Origin: Bombyx mori
Taxonomy: Eukaryota > Arthropoda > Insecta > Lepidoptera > Bombycidae
DNA length: 64,000 nucleotides
Assembly: GCF_030269925.1 (NCBI RefSeq)
Contig: NC_085133.1
Location: 8,886,001-8,950,000 of the forward strand
Direction of reading: 5' to 3'
Of this stretch, positions 1 to 9,660 are shown piece by piece. The stretch's first letter is position 1. Every line of letters starts with the position of its first letter. The position numbers and the translations under genes are program-made. Under the pieces are notes generated by a model. The model had not been told where the DNA came from. It ran no database searches and saw only the letters and a list, made by a program, of their open reading frames with translations.

Positions 1-57
1 TATCTATTGCATGGTATGGTAGGTAGAAGTAAATATAGTTTAATTTGTTCCAGCTAC

Positions 58-2349
58 ATGATGCCACGTTCAAGTAGATCTAGGTTACAACTGAGTGAAG
101 AACAAAAGAAAAAACGTAGGCGTGAGCAAAAAAAACTAAGTATGCGCAGAGCTAGATCAAAGTTAGATTCTGTTGCTCTTGAAGAAAGACGCAAAAAGGA
201 CCGAGAAAGGTATCATCGTAAAAAAGAAGAGGGGCTGATTAAGACCATTAAAGACTTGAAACCCCGAGACCAGCGACAATTACGGAAAATGTGGCGAGAG
301 AAAGCAAAACTTAGACGTGAGAAAGAGAAAATAAAAAGAACGACTGAGCAAATGTTACACGAAAATACACCCCCTTCAAGTCCACAACCATCATCTTCAC
401 CACAACAATCATCTTTTTCACGAATTCGGTCAGGAAAAGCAGTAGGTGCACGGAATAAACGAAGATTGAAGGCTAAAAATGAATATTTAATAAATAGATT
501 AATTGTTTTAGAACGAAAGCTAGCTAAATACAGAATGCGTCTACACAGAATTAAAAAAGGACAGAAACGAGGTAACACTGTACTAGTCAAACGAAAAATA
601 CATGACTTTTTTATTGACGATGAGCATAGCAGACTCACAGCAGGCAAAAAAGAGACTATCACACGACGTAAAGTAAAAAAGCAAATACGTCTGTTGAATG
701 ACACAATTCTCAATCTACACAAGATATTTAACAATAAGACGGGTTTAAACATATCATATGAGACATTTCGTAGACATCGTCCTTTTTGGGTGATATTTCC
801 TAAAACAACTTCTAGAAATACCTGTTTGTGTCGTCAACATGCCAATAACGATTACATTGCTAGTGCTCTACATCAAGCTAAGATAATATCATTTTCTAAC
901 GCCACTGATGTTGCCAGGTCGCTTTGCTGTGATAACATTCTGAGGGTTTCTTGTCTTGAACGAACATGTACCCTATGTTTTGAAAAAACTTTGGACTATA
1001 CGGTCATCAATGGGAATGACACGATTCTTTACCAAAGATGGGTCACTAAGAAAGTGCCCCAAATAATTAAAGGCAATGAAAAATTATGTCAAAAAACACT
1101 CAAAGAATGCGTCAGAACTTCTCATCAATTACTTGTTAATAAATTTAATATAAGTTTGTCGACATTTATGCAACATCTTGCAAATATAATGAACCAATAC
1201 AAGGCTATTCGATATATTAAACAAAACTTATCGCCATCACAAAGTTTACTGCATATTGATTTTTCAGAAAATTATTCCTGCAAATATGGATCAGAAGTTC
1301 AGTCAGTCCACTTTGGTGGATCCAAATCACAACTCTCGTTACACACTTGCGTTTATTATTCTGTTGATTCTCAGCCACCAACAAACCTTATAAAAACAAC
1401 ATCCATTTGCACTGTCTCGGAGAACTTACGACACGATCCTGTACTCATTTGCGCCCACTTGAAGCCCGTAATTGAAAAAATTAAATTGATTACACCAGAT
1501 TTGACAGAGCTGCATATATTAAGTGATGGACCCGCTACTCAATATCGTAATAAAACAATGTTCCATATGTTAGCAAACTATGTGAGCAAAATTTCAAATG
1601 TAGAAACTATTGTGTGGCATTTCAGTGAGGCTGGACATGGCAAAAGTGCTCCTGATAGCGTAGGTGGCTGTGTAAAACGCACATGTGACAAGGCTGTTGC
1701 AAATGGCCAAGACATATCAGGTATTGACAGTTTTGTTGATTGCGTAAAAGTCACCTGTAAAGGCATTGACATTATTCGTATTAATAATGATGTATCTGAT
1801 ATACAAAAAATTGCCGATGCTAACAAAGTACGCCCCTTCAAAGGGACCTTAAAAATTCACCAGATCACATGGAGCTCAAAATCTCCTAACATTATTCACT
1901 GCAGGCGACTAAGTTGCTTATTGTGTGCACCTCACATTAGGTGTACACATTTTAAAATTGGGCAAATTCAGATTGAATATATTTCACGAGATACAAAAGA
2001 ATCTTCGCCTACGATATCATCATCTATTTTATCAAGGACGGGTACCCCCAGACCAGTATCTTCTATTGATACTGCATCAGCGTCAACCGTCACTGGACCA
2101 AGAACACCATCTCCGCTCGAATCGTTTTTAAACACACCGTCTCCTGAATTAACAACGAGAATAGTCCGTCAACCGCTAACCCCACGGAAGCAAAATATAG
2201 TATATACTGACTCAGATGACTCAGCAACCCCCAAAAAATCCAGATTCCATACATTCTTTGATACCAGCGACACGGAGGACTCAATTCCATCCCCAAAAAA
2301 AGTTAAGTGTCAGTCGCTTTTTGATTATAGCGATGAAGAAAAATTTTAA
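58..2349 (+). CDS. Probable DDE-type transposase or domesticated derivative (763 aa)
   Basis: The reading frame is open to the window edge. A pyrimidine-rich tract ending in AG lies at about 37-53, just before two adjacent ATGs at 58 and 61, so this may be a 3' exon starting near 54. Residues ~1-170 are very basic and coiled-coil-like, rich in K, R and E. A Cys/His-rich part follows, with TCLCRQH and a CxxC cluster (nucleotides ~820-990). The core holds IDFSENY (D401), SDGPATQYRNK (D490) and SEAGHGKSAPDSVGG (E524, D533), which looks like a DDE/DDD nuclease core; D490 to E524 leaves 33 residues between. The C-terminal 120 residues are Ser/Thr/Pro-rich. AATAAA is at 2371. I recall similar unannotated proteins in insects and cnidarians but cannot name the superfamily. 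A host gene derived from a transposon is the alternative. Confidence 0.55.
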   Translation: MMPRSSRSRLQLSEEQKKKRRREQKKLSMRRARSKLDSVALEERRKKDRERYHRKKEEGLIKTIKDLKPRDQRQLRKMWREKAKLRREKEKIKRTTEQMLHENTPPSSPQPSSSPQQSSFSRIRSGKAVGARNKRRLKAKNEYLINRLIVLERKLAKYRMRLHRIKKGQKRGNTVLVKRKIHDFFIDDEHSRLTAGKKETITRRKVKKQIRLLNDTILNLHKIFNNKTGLNISYETFRRHRPFWVIFPKTTSRNTCLCRQHANNDYIASALHQAKIISFSNATDVARSLCCDNILRVSCLERTCTLCFEKTLDYTVINGNDTILYQRWVTKKVPQIIKGNEKLCQKTLKECVRTSHQLLVNKFNISLSTFMQHLANIMNQYKAIRYIKQNLSPSQSLLHIDFSENYSCKYGSEVQSVHFGGSKSQLSLHTCVYYSVDSQPPTNLIKTTSICTVSENLRHDPVLICAHLKPVIEKIKLITPDLTELHILSDGPATQYRNKTMFHMLANYVSKISNVETIVWHFSEAGHGKSAPDSVGGCVKRTCDKAVANGQDISGIDSFVDCVKVTCKGIDIIRINNDVSDIQKIADANKVRPFKGTLKIHQITWSSKSPNIIHCRRLSCLLCAPHIRCTHFKIGQIQIEYISRDTKESSPTISSSILSRTGTPRPVSSIDTASASTVTGPRTPSPLESFLNTPSPELTTRIVRQPLTPRKQNIVYTDSDDSATPKKSRFHTFFDTSDTEDSIPSPKKVKCQSLFDYSDEEKF

Positions 2350-2376
2350 AGTGTTTTTTATTTTAATATTAATAAA

Positions 2377-5300
2377 GTACTGTTTATACATAAGTATATT
2401 TTTTCAATTTTGATTCTTTTCTGTACGAGTCTGTCCCTTCTGTGGTCAAGAAAAAAATTAAAAACCCTCTATTTCAGCAAAACCTGAAAAACGATCTCGT
2501 TTTATATTATAATTTAGATACTATGATTAATAACTAGTAAATGAAACTGATTTTGTAAAAATACGAACGATGTTTTTTTTTCCAAAAATTTTACCTTGTT
2601 TTGTGTATGACCCAACTGACTCTCGTATCTCTTGAATACTGACTGTGTGATCATAGATTATACACTTAATATATTAGAGATAGATGCGCAACTCTCATTT
2701 TTATTTTTGCTTTAGTTAAAGCCCGGTCCAGCAGGCGTCGCTACGGTCGATTATTAGTCTCCCTACCCCCCACCAGGTGGCTTTTTTACTAATTTTAATA
2801 TTTTTAATAACTCTCTTTATGAAAAAATCTTATCGTTTAGAATCGCTGGAATTCCCGGTAGTACTTATGAGATATTAAGGAATGTTTGATTGTGTTCAGC
2901 ATTCTAATCGATAAGATCTTTTCATACAGAGAGAAAACAGTTTTTTAAAATAAAAAGCTGTAATTCTCTGTAAGCTATTTAATTTCCCTATATTACAAAC
3001 AATTTTCGGTTAAAAGATTGTATGAACGTACAATTGTATAAAACTTCGAATAACAATAACTCCTCTAGACTAATCCTACTAGCGTACTTATTAACATTAA
3101 ATCGAAAGTTATCTAAAAGTTATTTAAGTCTAGATAATCAAATCATTCAATGTCAATTAAGTCATTTGTGCGAAATATAAACATGTCAGCTTTCCATTAT
3201 AAACATAGTAGACAATTTGAATTAAATTTAATAAATTTGTTTCTTAATGATAGCAGTTCTTGCTTAAAGTTGATCGTGACAGATCATGACCTTGTATGAA
3301 AATATTACATTTATAAATACTACCTATGCTTCGTCATACAATAATTGTCATTTAAACTAGCATTGTAGAGATAATACACACACTAAAGTGAATACTAAAT
3401 TATTCTTAGCATTCTTATAAACATTTAGAAATTTAAGAAACGATTAACCCACGATCATGTTCATAACATGTGACATTTTGTTCTGCACAAACGTTTTGTT
3501 ACATGATTTGAAAAACAAAAAAAAAACAAAAAATGTTTAAAAAATGTAATGATGATTTAAAGTACTCTTAAATATTGATAGTTTGTACTTAATGACACTT
3601 ATAGTAATCTTAGACATGATTACAATAGTTATACTTTTATTCTTTAACTAAATTATTTCTATTCTGACGTTTCTGATGCTTTAGCTTTGGTAATACTAGA
3701 TGAAACAAACAGCAGATTGAAAGAAAATCATCTTAAAGTTAATTACATTCATTACAAACCATTAGTTTGCATTTTGTTACAAAAGAAACTGATGTTCGTT
3801 ACATGCAAATGAATTATAAACATACACATGCAAACATAAAATGTAAATTTATCTTTTAATCCAAATTAAATGTACATTAATATTACATCTAAATAATAGA
3901 AAGGGTCTCGAAAATTTTTATTGCACTCAACAGCAGACGAGCACACAACCCGGCTCATGATAAGTGGTCACCAGTGCTTATAAACTTCAGCAGTGTCATA
4001 GGGGTTGCTGTCTATCACTTAAGTTTTAATAAATTATTAATATACTCAGTCACAAGCATATTGATTTCACATAATGAAAATGTAAGAAACATAATCATGT
4101 TTGGGCATTTTCATTTATATCTGCTCATACAGAAAACACAAGTTAGCAAATATATTCCACAGTTAATCTAAATAATTGCAAATAATGCTTTTGAAGATCG
4201 TTGACTTTTGATCATTAATTAAAATCATCTTCTCGTAGAATTTACAAAAGCTCATTTACAAAAATTTATATCAGTATTTTCATATATTACTAACTTACTA
4301 ATTACAACTATTCAAACGTAATAGTATAACTATAAGAACTAAACAACCTATTTTAAAACAAAATTGGCATCAATTTAGTTCTTATGAACTATTTCAATTA
4401 TTAATTTATAAATTATAAACATATTTAAAAAAAATTAAGATCCCTTGAGAGTTCACGTTCCTTGCTGAATCAGTTTCTCTTCTGAAACGGAGAAACAAAG
4501 TATCTTAAGTATGTAACAAATATTGAAAAAATACGACCATGAAAAATTTAGTGTTAATGTAATCATACTTACAAATTAATATATTACATAACACGTTCTG
4601 GTTCAAATATAGTGCATCAATCTTTTCATGTTTCAGACATTTTAGTGCTCCTTATAATTTTTCCATAAAATTTTGTCATTATCAAACCTTTGTCTACAAA
4701 AATAAAAACATTATTTTATATTGGGTAGAAGGATGAACGTGGTCACAGGCCACTTGGTTATCAAACACCAGGAAACAAAATGTGAATGCCATCATCTAAC
4801 TTTGGATGTGAGATCAATTGTGCTGTATTTTATTTAAACAGGAAAGCATGACTGATTGATCATTCCAAAAAACTAGTTCGGGCCCACTTGACAATAAGCA
4901 TATAATACGCTGAGTTGCAAAACATAAATACTTCCACCCACTCGAGACAATTTTATTATCTGAGGTGTGTGTGTGATAGTACGAGACTTAACACCGACTG
5001 TTTTAATCAAACTTAACATATATGATAGCTAGGCAGCAGAAATAGGAAGGACCATTAGTTGGTGCTAATTCATTTAATTATATTATGAATAATAATTCTG
5101 TTAGCAAATAATATACCGGGAAAATAGTGTAAACTCACCGTTATCAAGGCATCCGAAATAGCATTTCATTTTCGATCTTCGAGGCATGCTGATTTTTAAT
5201 AATAAACTTTCTGTAAGAAACGAAAATAGTTACACAGGCTTACGAAACGCTAACGAAGAAAAAAGTATTGGAACCAAGTTATGTCTAAAGAGAATTCAAA

Positions 5301-5490
5301 ACAGAGTTTCTCAATGTCTAATCGTCTAATATTCTCATAAAGCTAAAAGATGCTCTAAATTAATACTACAACGTAAAATAACTCACACCAAGACCAAAAA
5401 AAAACGATTTAAAAAATTAAATCGTTACGACATTTTGAAAACTTTTTTTTTTTTTTTTGAGATTGTTTTACGGCCCTGGAATTTTGAAAA
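2377..5490. other. Gene-free AT-rich intergenic DNA
   Basis: I see no supported gene here. It contains the inverted repeat at 2811-2933. A very degenerate stretch near 4735-4800 recalls the 3' part of Bm1 on the minus strand, but this is too weak to call. The only ORFs are under 70 codons with no recognisable motif. Confidence 0.5.
2811..2933. repeat. Imperfect inverted repeat (about 39-bp arms)
   Basis: The arm at 2811-2850 and the reverse complement of 2895-2933 match with about four substitutions and one bulge, around a ~45-nt loop. It could be a small MITE-like palindrome or a hairpin precursor; the sequence alone does not decide. Confidence 0.7.
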
Positions 5491-5686
5491 CTTCAAAGCA
5501 GTGTTTCCACTTAAGTTTTTTTTAACACATTTTACCCTAGTTTCTTTTGAATTTATCCCTAAAATTTCCTAGACAACTTTCATAAATCCTTTATATAGAA
5601 AGCATAAATAAAATACAGAAAATAAACCACAGCATATTATTTAATGTAGATATATATAATATAAACGCCCCCAGAAGATCATAGAT

Positions 5687-5935
5687 CTATAGGATTAGAA
5701 TTTTCAAGGAAGTCGACGCATTGCTTTTATATTCTTTTGCTGCACGCAACCTAACACTGTTCGGTTCTAAAATTGAGCAATTGTTTGCTGGCAAAGTTGG
5801 GAACTTTCTATGAAGCAAGCCGTTCAGGGTTTCATTAGAAAGCCTGTTTCTTTTGTCAGTTTTTACATTTGAGAACACTGAATAATCTTTCCACCTCAGT
5901 CTTTGAAGAAGGAACTGCTAGCAAAAGTGAAATGA
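5687..5935 (-). pseudogene. hAT transposase C-terminal dimerisation domain, broken
   Basis: Minus-strand translation gives LLAVPSSKTEVERLFSVLKC, then after a one-base frameshift near 5875 KTDKRNRLSNETLNGLL. These are the usual hAT C-terminal signatures: the P-S-S..VER.FS block and the RNRLSNETL..LL block. The rest of the transposase is missing. The remaining open piece (5687-5878) ends shortly after the domain. The hAT TIRs and 8-bp duplication around it support the call. It is non-functional. Confidence 0.8.
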
Positions 5936-6067
5936 CAATTACAAGGTTTTCGTAAATGAAATTACCATGATAATCTTTCATGGTACATGAAGTACCTGTA
6001 TGTTACAATACAAGTAAGTTCTGGTGACATCAACGAAAATAGGTAAATAAAAGTTTGGCGGATTATA

Positions 6068-7377
6068 CAGGGTGGCCCATAAGTCCTTTGAAAAGTAAAA
6101 TTTGAATAAAACGAACAGGGCGCGCGTGAGCGGTGCAGGGGAAGCGGGGGGAGTAACTTCGGTTTCTGGGAATTTAGTCGCGATGGAGCGTTTTACCGGA
6201 GCGGACCGTGCGTTTTGTGTGCGCGAGTTTTATAAAAAAGACAATTCGGCAACCGTTGCGCGGCGTAAATTTCGAGAACACAAAGGTTTACACAACTTTG
6301 ACGACACTCCAACTCTTCAAACGATTAAGAACTGGGTTGCTAAGTTCGAGGAGACCGGTTCGACGTTAGATAAACCGCGGTTGGGTCGCCCAAGGACGTC
6401 ACGTACGGAACAAAACATAGACACAGTGACACAGTCTATTCGCGAAAATCCGACACAGTCAACTCGTAAGCGCGCCAGAGCATTAAACGTATCCAGGACA
6501 TCGTTACAACGGATTTTGAAGAAAGATTTACATATGCACCCTTACAAAATTCAGTTGGTTCAAGAATTAAAGGAAACTGACGGTATTCAAAGACAAAATT
6601 ATGCGAATGAAATGTTGAATCGGTTTACTTCCTTCAATAACATAATGTTCTCTGACGAGGCTCATTTCCATCTTAACGGGCATGTTAGTAAACAAAATTG
6701 CCGCTATTGGAGCCCCATCAATCCAAAACTTAAGCATCAGAAGCCCTTACATAGTCCGAAAGTGACTGTTTGGGCCGCTATGTCAGCCCATGGTATCCTA
6801 GGGCCTTACTTCTTTGAGGATGGCAGAGGGCGCGCAGTTACTGTTACGTCGGAGCGATATGTTGCTATGATCGAAGAGTTTTTCATACCAGAATTGCAAA
6901 ACTTTTCAGGCTTTAATGCCAGGACGTGGTTTCAACAGGATGGGGCCACTTCTCACACCTCTAACACTGCTATGCCCGTTATCCGTCAACTTTTTCCTGG
7001 CAAAGTTATCTCTAAGAGAGGAGACATTTCCTGGCCTCCACGTAGTCCAGATCTGACCCCGATGGATTTTTTTTTGTGGGGCTACCTTAAGGCTAAAGTA
7101 TACGACACAAACCCGCGGTCAATTGAGGCCCTAAAAGAAAACATCCGCAGAGAAATGACAAGCATTTCAGCAGTGACGTGCCGCGCAGTCATCGACAATT
7201 TTAGACGTCGTTTGCAAGAGTGCCGTGATCGCAACGGATTACATTTAGGAGATGTTATTTTCAAAAAATAATTCCCGTTTTTTAAGCTTTTTATGTAAAT
7301 AAAAATTTAATTCATAATGTAATTAGTTTTATTTTAATAAATTTTTTTTCATATCAAAGGACTTATGGGCCACCCTG
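6068..7377 (+). mobile_element. Intact DD41D (rosa-type) mariner-like element, 1,310 bp
   Basis: The terminal inverted repeats begin cagggtggcccataagtcc. The first 24 bp of both ends are identical, and each end is bordered by TA (6066-6067 and 7378-7379), the Tc1/mariner target duplication. The element encloses a single uninterrupted transposase ORF. Perfect ends and an unbroken ORF suggest recent arrival. It is inserted inside the hAT element at 5499-7731, so it is younger than that insertion. Confidence 0.92.
6183..7271 (+). CDS. IS630/Tc1/mariner-superfamily transposase, DD41D type (362 aa)
   Basis: The transposase should bind the element's inverted repeats and carry out cut-and-paste transposition in the nucleus. 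I chose the first in-frame ATG (MERFTGADRAF). Residues ~1-115 hold two helix-turn-helix regions (FYKKDNSATVARRKF and RARALNVSRTSLQRIL) with a GRPR-type hinge (LGRPRTSR, ~68-75) between them. The catalytic residues are D158 (FSDEAHFHL), D253 (QQDGATSHT) and D295 (SPDLTPMDFFLWG). The 41 residues between the second and third D define DD41D, known as the rosa group. The length of about 360 aa is normal, with no stop or frameshift, so it may be functional. The frame also reads upstream to 6102 but without an earlier ATG. Confidence 0.92.
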   Translation: MERFTGADRAFCVREFYKKDNSATVARRKFREHKGLHNFDDTPTLQTIKNWVAKFEETGSTLDKPRLGRPRTSRTEQNIDTVTQSIRENPTQSTRKRARALNVSRTSLQRILKKDLHMHPYKIQLVQELKETDGIQRQNYANEMLNRFTSFNNIMFSDEAHFHLNGHVSKQNCRYWSPINPKLKHQKPLHSPKVTVWAAMSAHGILGPYFFEDGRGRAVTVTSERYVAMIEEFFIPELQNFSGFNARTWFQQDGATSHTSNTAMPVIRQLFPGKVISKRGDISWPPRSPDLTPMDFFLWGYLKAKVYDTNPRSIEALKENIRREMTSISAVTCRAVIDNFRRRLQECRDRNGLHLGDVIFKK

Positions 7378-7739
7378 TACTTATTGGGATTCTGGGGAAT
7401 CCCTAAGAAAAAAGCAGTGGCTTAATCTATGATTTACTTTACTAGAGGGTTACTGTTGAATCAAACCTTCTTAATAGTTTTTATACACAACTCTGTTTTA
7501 TTCTTTTACTTGTCAACTCGACTTAATGTCATTCTCTCTCCATAAAATAAAATGTTCATTGTTTTACTTTAAAAACCGTTTATTTTAAAATTCACAACAG
7601 TTACTAGTATAGGCTTTGCTTTTTACCCCGAAATATCCTAAATCCTGGTATTTTTTAAATTGTCTTTATCATCCAAAATATCAGCTATTTTTCCCTAAAA
7701 AAGGGAGAATTCCCTAAAAGTGGAAGCACTGCTTCAAAG

Positions 7740-8634
7740 TACGCTAACCTTTTTTATTGAGTCAGAACTCGTATCTGCCATCTAGTGAGTTTATTAGTTC
7801 ATTAAGGCCAAAACGTTTCAAAAATGACCTCGCCGGTTCCTAAAGATGACGCTAGTTGAATGTTCTTTTCCTTTGTATGGGAGTTGCACCCCCCTGTGTG
7901 TGATTGCAGCGCCCTCGCTTCGCTTATATATTTTTAAAGTTCAAAACCTCGAATTGTCGAGAAACTTTAGGAACCTTCGCGAAAGTTTGCTACCGCGCCA
8001 TCTGTTGACGAATAGAAAACTCACAGTTATTTGTTTCAAAATAAATTGTTAACAATAAAATGTGGAAAATAATTTCGTCATGTCAATACTAGATGGTACT
8101 AATTAACATTATTTGTCTAGATTTTTAGCCGACTTTTGATATTGAACGATCCGATGCGATGCCATGACCGAACGTTCTAGTAAAGTCTACTGAACACTTG
8201 AACATTATTTTTAAATTATGGCCTTGATACCGACGCTTTATAATTTTTTTGGGCATGAGCTTAAAAATATGAAAATATTAAACAATCTACTTACTAAAGA
8301 ACTTCAAAGTATGAACGCAACGTTTACAAAATTAACGTTTTCTTTATATGTATTATTTTATTTATTATTCTATTGAAAAAGAAAAGTATAAACAGAAACT
8401 AAAATGCAGAATGACATTAATTATCAATGATAGGCTATAATTGTGAACCCCTACATAATACGTTTTCTTTAAACAAGTCTTAGTCTTATGAGTATTCTAA
8501 AGTAAGCAGCGGCGTAGTTGTGATAGTGATAGGGTAGAGTCTAATCATTACTCTAATAATCTAAATTAAAAATAGCCGCGGATTTCAATTTTAGTTGAAA
8601 AAAAATTACATATGCTTAGTTTTGATAGTGTCTA
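7740..8634. other. Intergenic, nothing recognised
   Basis: Outside the hAT target duplication I see no gene or repeat I can name. The ORF at 7846-8052 is short, has no motif and is not credible. Confidence 0.4.
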
Positions 8635-8635
8635 T

Positions 8636-9655
8636 TAGGAGTGGGTAATATCGGTTTTGCCGCGTATCGAATCGTATCTATATATCGAGGATCAATATCG
8701 GATATTGAATCTATATATTTTCTGAATCTATATATTGATGGATGCTAGTAGATTTTCTCGATTCATGATATTTGAGATTTGAAACGATACGCTGATATAA
8801 TATCGTAGTAGATATAGATTTAAGTCAACGTTATACGGTTGGTTTTCTGATATCAATTTATAATATGATCTTAAAGTAATAAAAAGAACATGAAAATAAA
8901 AATATCAAAAAAACTTTCCTTCATGCTTTTACCAGGCTTAGGACTGGCTACATTATTTTCAGTTTTTAGTATTTTGTGTCTTAATTTAAAATTACAAAAT
9001 ATACCAAAAGAGTGTAGATTTCAAAAGTTTAATACAAACACAAGAAATAAACTCAATTATTTGGATTCAACTAAAAATAGAAAAATGTGTACTTTAAAAA
9101 TCAAACACAAAAAACTTTTAAGTATTTATAAACACTTGTCCAAAAATTCTAGTTCAAGGTCAAAGCGCGTGAAATTAAATTCAACGATGCAAATAGGCTA
9201 TACTGCATTCAAGTTAGGGTCGAAAGTTGAAACTTCTTTCCTTAACTGTATCCTGCTGATACGCTAAGAATAATCTACAGACATATGGACTTAAATATAA
9301 GGTTTACAATTGTATGGATAATGCCTGTTTCTGTTTCATTCATCACATGATATCCCTATCGTGCGCTCACTCACTCTGGCCGATTCGATACGAACCAAAT
9401 GAATATTGCTGATATTAACGAATCGGTACGATATGCCGATGCGCATCATATCGAGCAATATCGTGTATCGGCTGATATCGAAATATAGATTTCGATTCAC
9501 GAATCGGTACGATATGGCGATGCGCATCACATCGAGCAATATCGTGTATCGGCTGATATCGATATATAGATTTCGTGCGGGGCGATATCGGATTCAACGA
9601 TACTGCTGCGATATATAGATATTGAATCTATATACGATTTATATCACCCACTCCT
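8636..9655. mobile_element. hAT-like non-autonomous element with short TIRs
   Basis: The left end reads TAGGAGTGGGTAATAT. The reverse complement of the right end reads TAGGAGTGGGTGATAT. TAGG..TGGG termini are common in hAT elements. The flanks carry an imperfect 8-bp duplication (agtgtcta and actgtcta), though the boundary is uncertain by one base. The ends are rich in gatatcg-type motifs forming many short palindromes. The 125-codon ORF at 8890-9267 is low-complexity, has no domain and is probably fortuitous. Confidence 0.6.
9420..9581 (+). repeat. Two tandem copies of an ~81-bp unit
   Basis: The unit starting gaatcggtacgatatg at 9420 recurs at 9501 with only a few differences. It lies in the right subterminal region of the hAT-like element, so it may be duplicated transposase-binding sequence. 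That role is inferred. Overlapping ORFs on both strands here are repeat artefacts. Confidence 0.8.
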
Positions 9656-9660
9656 AACTG

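Larger units (their letters stand above)
5499..7731 (-). mobile_element. Degraded hAT element, interrupted by a mariner-like element
   Basis: The left end begins CAGTGTTTCCACTT and the right end is AAGTGGAAGCACTG, a hAT-type terminal inverted repeat starting CAGTG. Both ends are flanked by a perfect 8-bp target duplication, cttcaaag, at 5491-5498 and 7732-7739; 8 bp is diagnostic for hAT. Removing the nested 1.3-kb mariner leaves about 0.9 kb, so it is a deletion derivative. A relic of the hAT C-terminal dimerisation domain lies inside on the minus strand. Confidence 0.85.

Noticed and set aside
8890..9267. 125-codon ORF inside the hAT-like element
   Set aside because: Lysine/serine-rich low complexity, no hAT motifs; likely fortuitous in AT-rich DNA.
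9336..9618. Overlapping ORFs on both strands
   Set aside because: Products of the 81-bp tandem unit and its internal palindromes.
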